38,829 bases of DNA from Chromera velia (lineage: Eukaryota > Sar > Chromeraceae), in NCBI GenBank assembly GCA_018398765.1, contig JAHBMJ010003899.1, positions 30,001 to 68,829 on the forward strand, read 5' to 3'. A program made the position numbers and the translations under genes. Shown in pieces: positions 38,596 through 38,829 of this stretch. The notes below the pieces were generated by a model. It was not told where the DNA came from. It saw only the letters and a program-made list of their open reading frames with translations, and made no database searches. Position 1 is the stretch's first letter, and every line of letters begins with the position of its first letter.

Positions 38596-38829
38596 GGCAG
38601 CCCGAACCGACACTCCCGTGGGAAGCCAATGGCCGTATCAAGAATGGGGCAGCCGACTCAAGAAGCTGAAATCCAAGCTTCTTTGGGAAAGGTATGGTAT
38701 GAAGCCTCAGTGAAATCTCACATGCAGTCAATTGCATGAGCGGGCTCGTCACGCGGATGCATCACCCCGGAGGTCCGCACGGGGGGGGTCAAATGACGGT
38801 TAGAGGGCGGAGGGATGGCTTCAAATCTG
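38596..38829. promoter_or_regulatory. Upstream region / probable 5' UTR and promoter of the NTH1-like gene
   Basis: The last 234 bases precede the start codon. No TATA box or other element stands out; assignment is by position only. Confidence 0.3.

Overview
The window looks like nuclear DNA of a microbial eukaryote. Genes are split by short GT-AG introns, microsatellites are abundant, LINE and Ty1/copia retrotransposons are present, and nothing resembles an operon. The mix of protist-type cysteine-rich repeats, EGF modules and low-complexity inserts would fit an alveolate alga such as a chromerid. That assignment is a guess from style, not a demonstrated match.

Left part (1-17681, minus strand): one very large gene, traced here exon by exon by requiring splice sites and codon phase to agree. 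It encodes a probable secretory-pathway type I membrane protein of more than 1,800 residues. In order it has a possible signal peptide, a seven-repeat RCC1-type propeller, one EGF module, ten 38-residue four-cysteine modules (each exactly one 114-nt exon), ten EGF modules (each one 123- or 126-nt exon), and a GAIN-like region. It then has a GPS-like cysteine motif lacking the usual cleavage residues, one transmembrane helix and a Ser/Arg-rich cytoplasmic tail that runs off the window. Introns carry microsatellites and a 32-bp minisatellite.

Middle part (about 17.7-33.0 kb): a repeat block. It holds two head-to-tail, 5'-truncated copies of one LINE family (18595-22608 and 22609-22852), a degenerate satellite rich in 'cggcttctg' (about 23.0-24.4 kb), an orphan exon candidate, pyrimidine minisatellites and foldback palindromes. 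A nearly complete Ty1/copia element (25564-31445, minus strand) has ~270-bp LTRs. Its gag-pol reading frame is unbroken by frameshifts but interrupted by six stop codons; the first is a TGA followed by CTA between gag and protease.

Right part (33044-38595, minus strand): a five-exon gene for an endonuclease III (NTH1/NTHL1)-type DNA glycosylase of 790 residues, far longer than the usual ~210-310. The catalytic Lys and Asp are separated by a ~120-residue acidic insert. The [4Fe-4S] cysteine cluster is followed by a ~315-residue disordered tail with a predicted nuclear localisation signal and a terminal SUMO-interaction-like motif. The 5' edge of its fourth exon, including the splice acceptor, is tandemly triplicated in the intron. 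No tRNA, rRNA, CRISPR array or prokaryotic feature was seen.
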